Assembly (NCBI RefSeq): GCF_025215495.1
Contig: NZ_CP104302.1
Location: 186,001-250,000 of the forward strand
Origin: Mycolicibacterium brumae
GTDB taxonomy: Bacteria; Actinomycetota; Actinomycetes; Mycobacteriales; Mycobacteriaceae
DNA length: 64,000 nt
Direction: 5' to 3'
In this document: piece by piece, positions 63,853-64,000 of the stretch
Layout: each line of letters starts with the position of its first letter
How positions within the stretch are numbered: position 1 is the stretch's first letter
Translations under genes and position numbers: made by a program
Notes under the pieces: model-generated
Seen by the model: only the letters and a program-made list of their open reading frames with translations
What the model was told of the DNA's origin: nothing
Database searches by the model: none

Positions 63853-64000
63853 GTGGACGTTGACGCATTTGTGCTCGCCCACCGGGAGACCTGGAACCGG
63901 CTGGATTACCTGACCAAGCACCGGCGCAGCCTCACCGGCGCCGAGATCGACGAGCTCGTCGACCTGTACCAACGCGTCTCCACCCACCTGTCGATGGTGC
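63853..64000 (+). CDS. SpoIIM/DUF95-family membrane protein, cut by window end
   Basis: The first 49 codons from GTG 63853 read MDVDAFVLAHRETWNRLDYL … AEIDELVDLYQRVSTHL, the N-terminus of the stage-II-sporulation-M-like family (Rv3694c-like). In non-sporulating Actinobacteria it accompanies RDD and MoxR/DUF58 proteins. The rest is outside the window. Confidence 0.85.
   Translation, partial: MDVDAFVLAHRETWNRLDYLTKHRRSLTGAEIDELVDLYQRVSTHLSMV

Overview
This window is high-GC actinobacterial DNA that reads as a fast-growing mycobacterium (Mycolicibacterium-like). The case rests on an mce operon, LpqH-type lipoproteins, a WS/DGAT acyltransferase, the TmsA/TmsB tuberculostearic-acid pair, MurT/GatD, an Rv3717-type amidase, LigC with a stand-alone LigD-type polymerase, and a gene order that, from memory, follows much of the M. 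tuberculosis Rv3688c-Rv3731 interval. Many starts are GTG with a TANNNT box 6-8 nt upstream and no Shine-Dalgarno, the layout of leaderless mycobacterial mRNAs. Family names and M. tuberculosis equivalents come from recognising motifs and recalled family knowledge; no database was searched.

Layout. 1-7.8 kb: 3' part of an mce operon (mceB partial, C, D, lipoprotein E, F), an MPT64-like secreted protein and a WS/DGAT acyltransferase. 7.8-15.2 kb: two LpqH-like lipoproteins, tgt, a cytochrome P450, an amino-acid ABC transporter whose fused binding protein/permease gene is frameshifted, gluQ and an MBL-fold protein. 15.3-19.8 kb: ligC, a LigD-type polymerase, a membrane-anchored protein and a DUF222/HNH (13E12-type) gene. 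19.9-23.3 kb: PepA-like protease, tRNA-Ser(GGA) with an intrinsic terminator, a vapBC pair, small exported proteins and the SRP RNA. 23.3-43.8 kb is core: aspC, dnaX, tmsAB, amidase, ybaB-recR, murT-gatD, dnaQ, leuA with a leucine-codon leader peptide, ask and asd. It is broken at 37.0-38.9 kb by a decayed MpaB/DUF2236 gene and a truncated beta-propeller gene.

43.8-54.2 kb: repeat-rich intergenic DNA, a secreted PE-PPE-like protein that seems to lack its nucleophile, bluB, two methyltransferases, a large LuxR-type ATPase regulator, glpK and yqeY. 54.3-59.7 kb: a tightly coupled operon (Tyr/Gln-rich membrane protein, DUF4129, DUF4350, MoxR, DUF58). Its usual RDD and SpoIIM partners lie at 62.8-64.0 kb, separated from it by a DUF559 protein, a PadR regulator and a Kef-type antiporter.

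How the genes work together: tgt and gluQ belong to one tRNA-modification route (queuosine, glutamyl-queuosine). tmsA and tmsB make 10-methyl branched lipids. murT and gatD amidate lipid II, while the amidase trims peptidoglycan. ask and asd feed lysine, methionine, threonine and diaminopimelate; leuA is probably attenuated through its leader. The most notable items are the leuA leader, two families of short interspersed repeats (one inserted in frame in the DUF58 gene), short tandem duplications around stop codons at three convergent junctions, two independently disrupted loci, and the split MoxR system.
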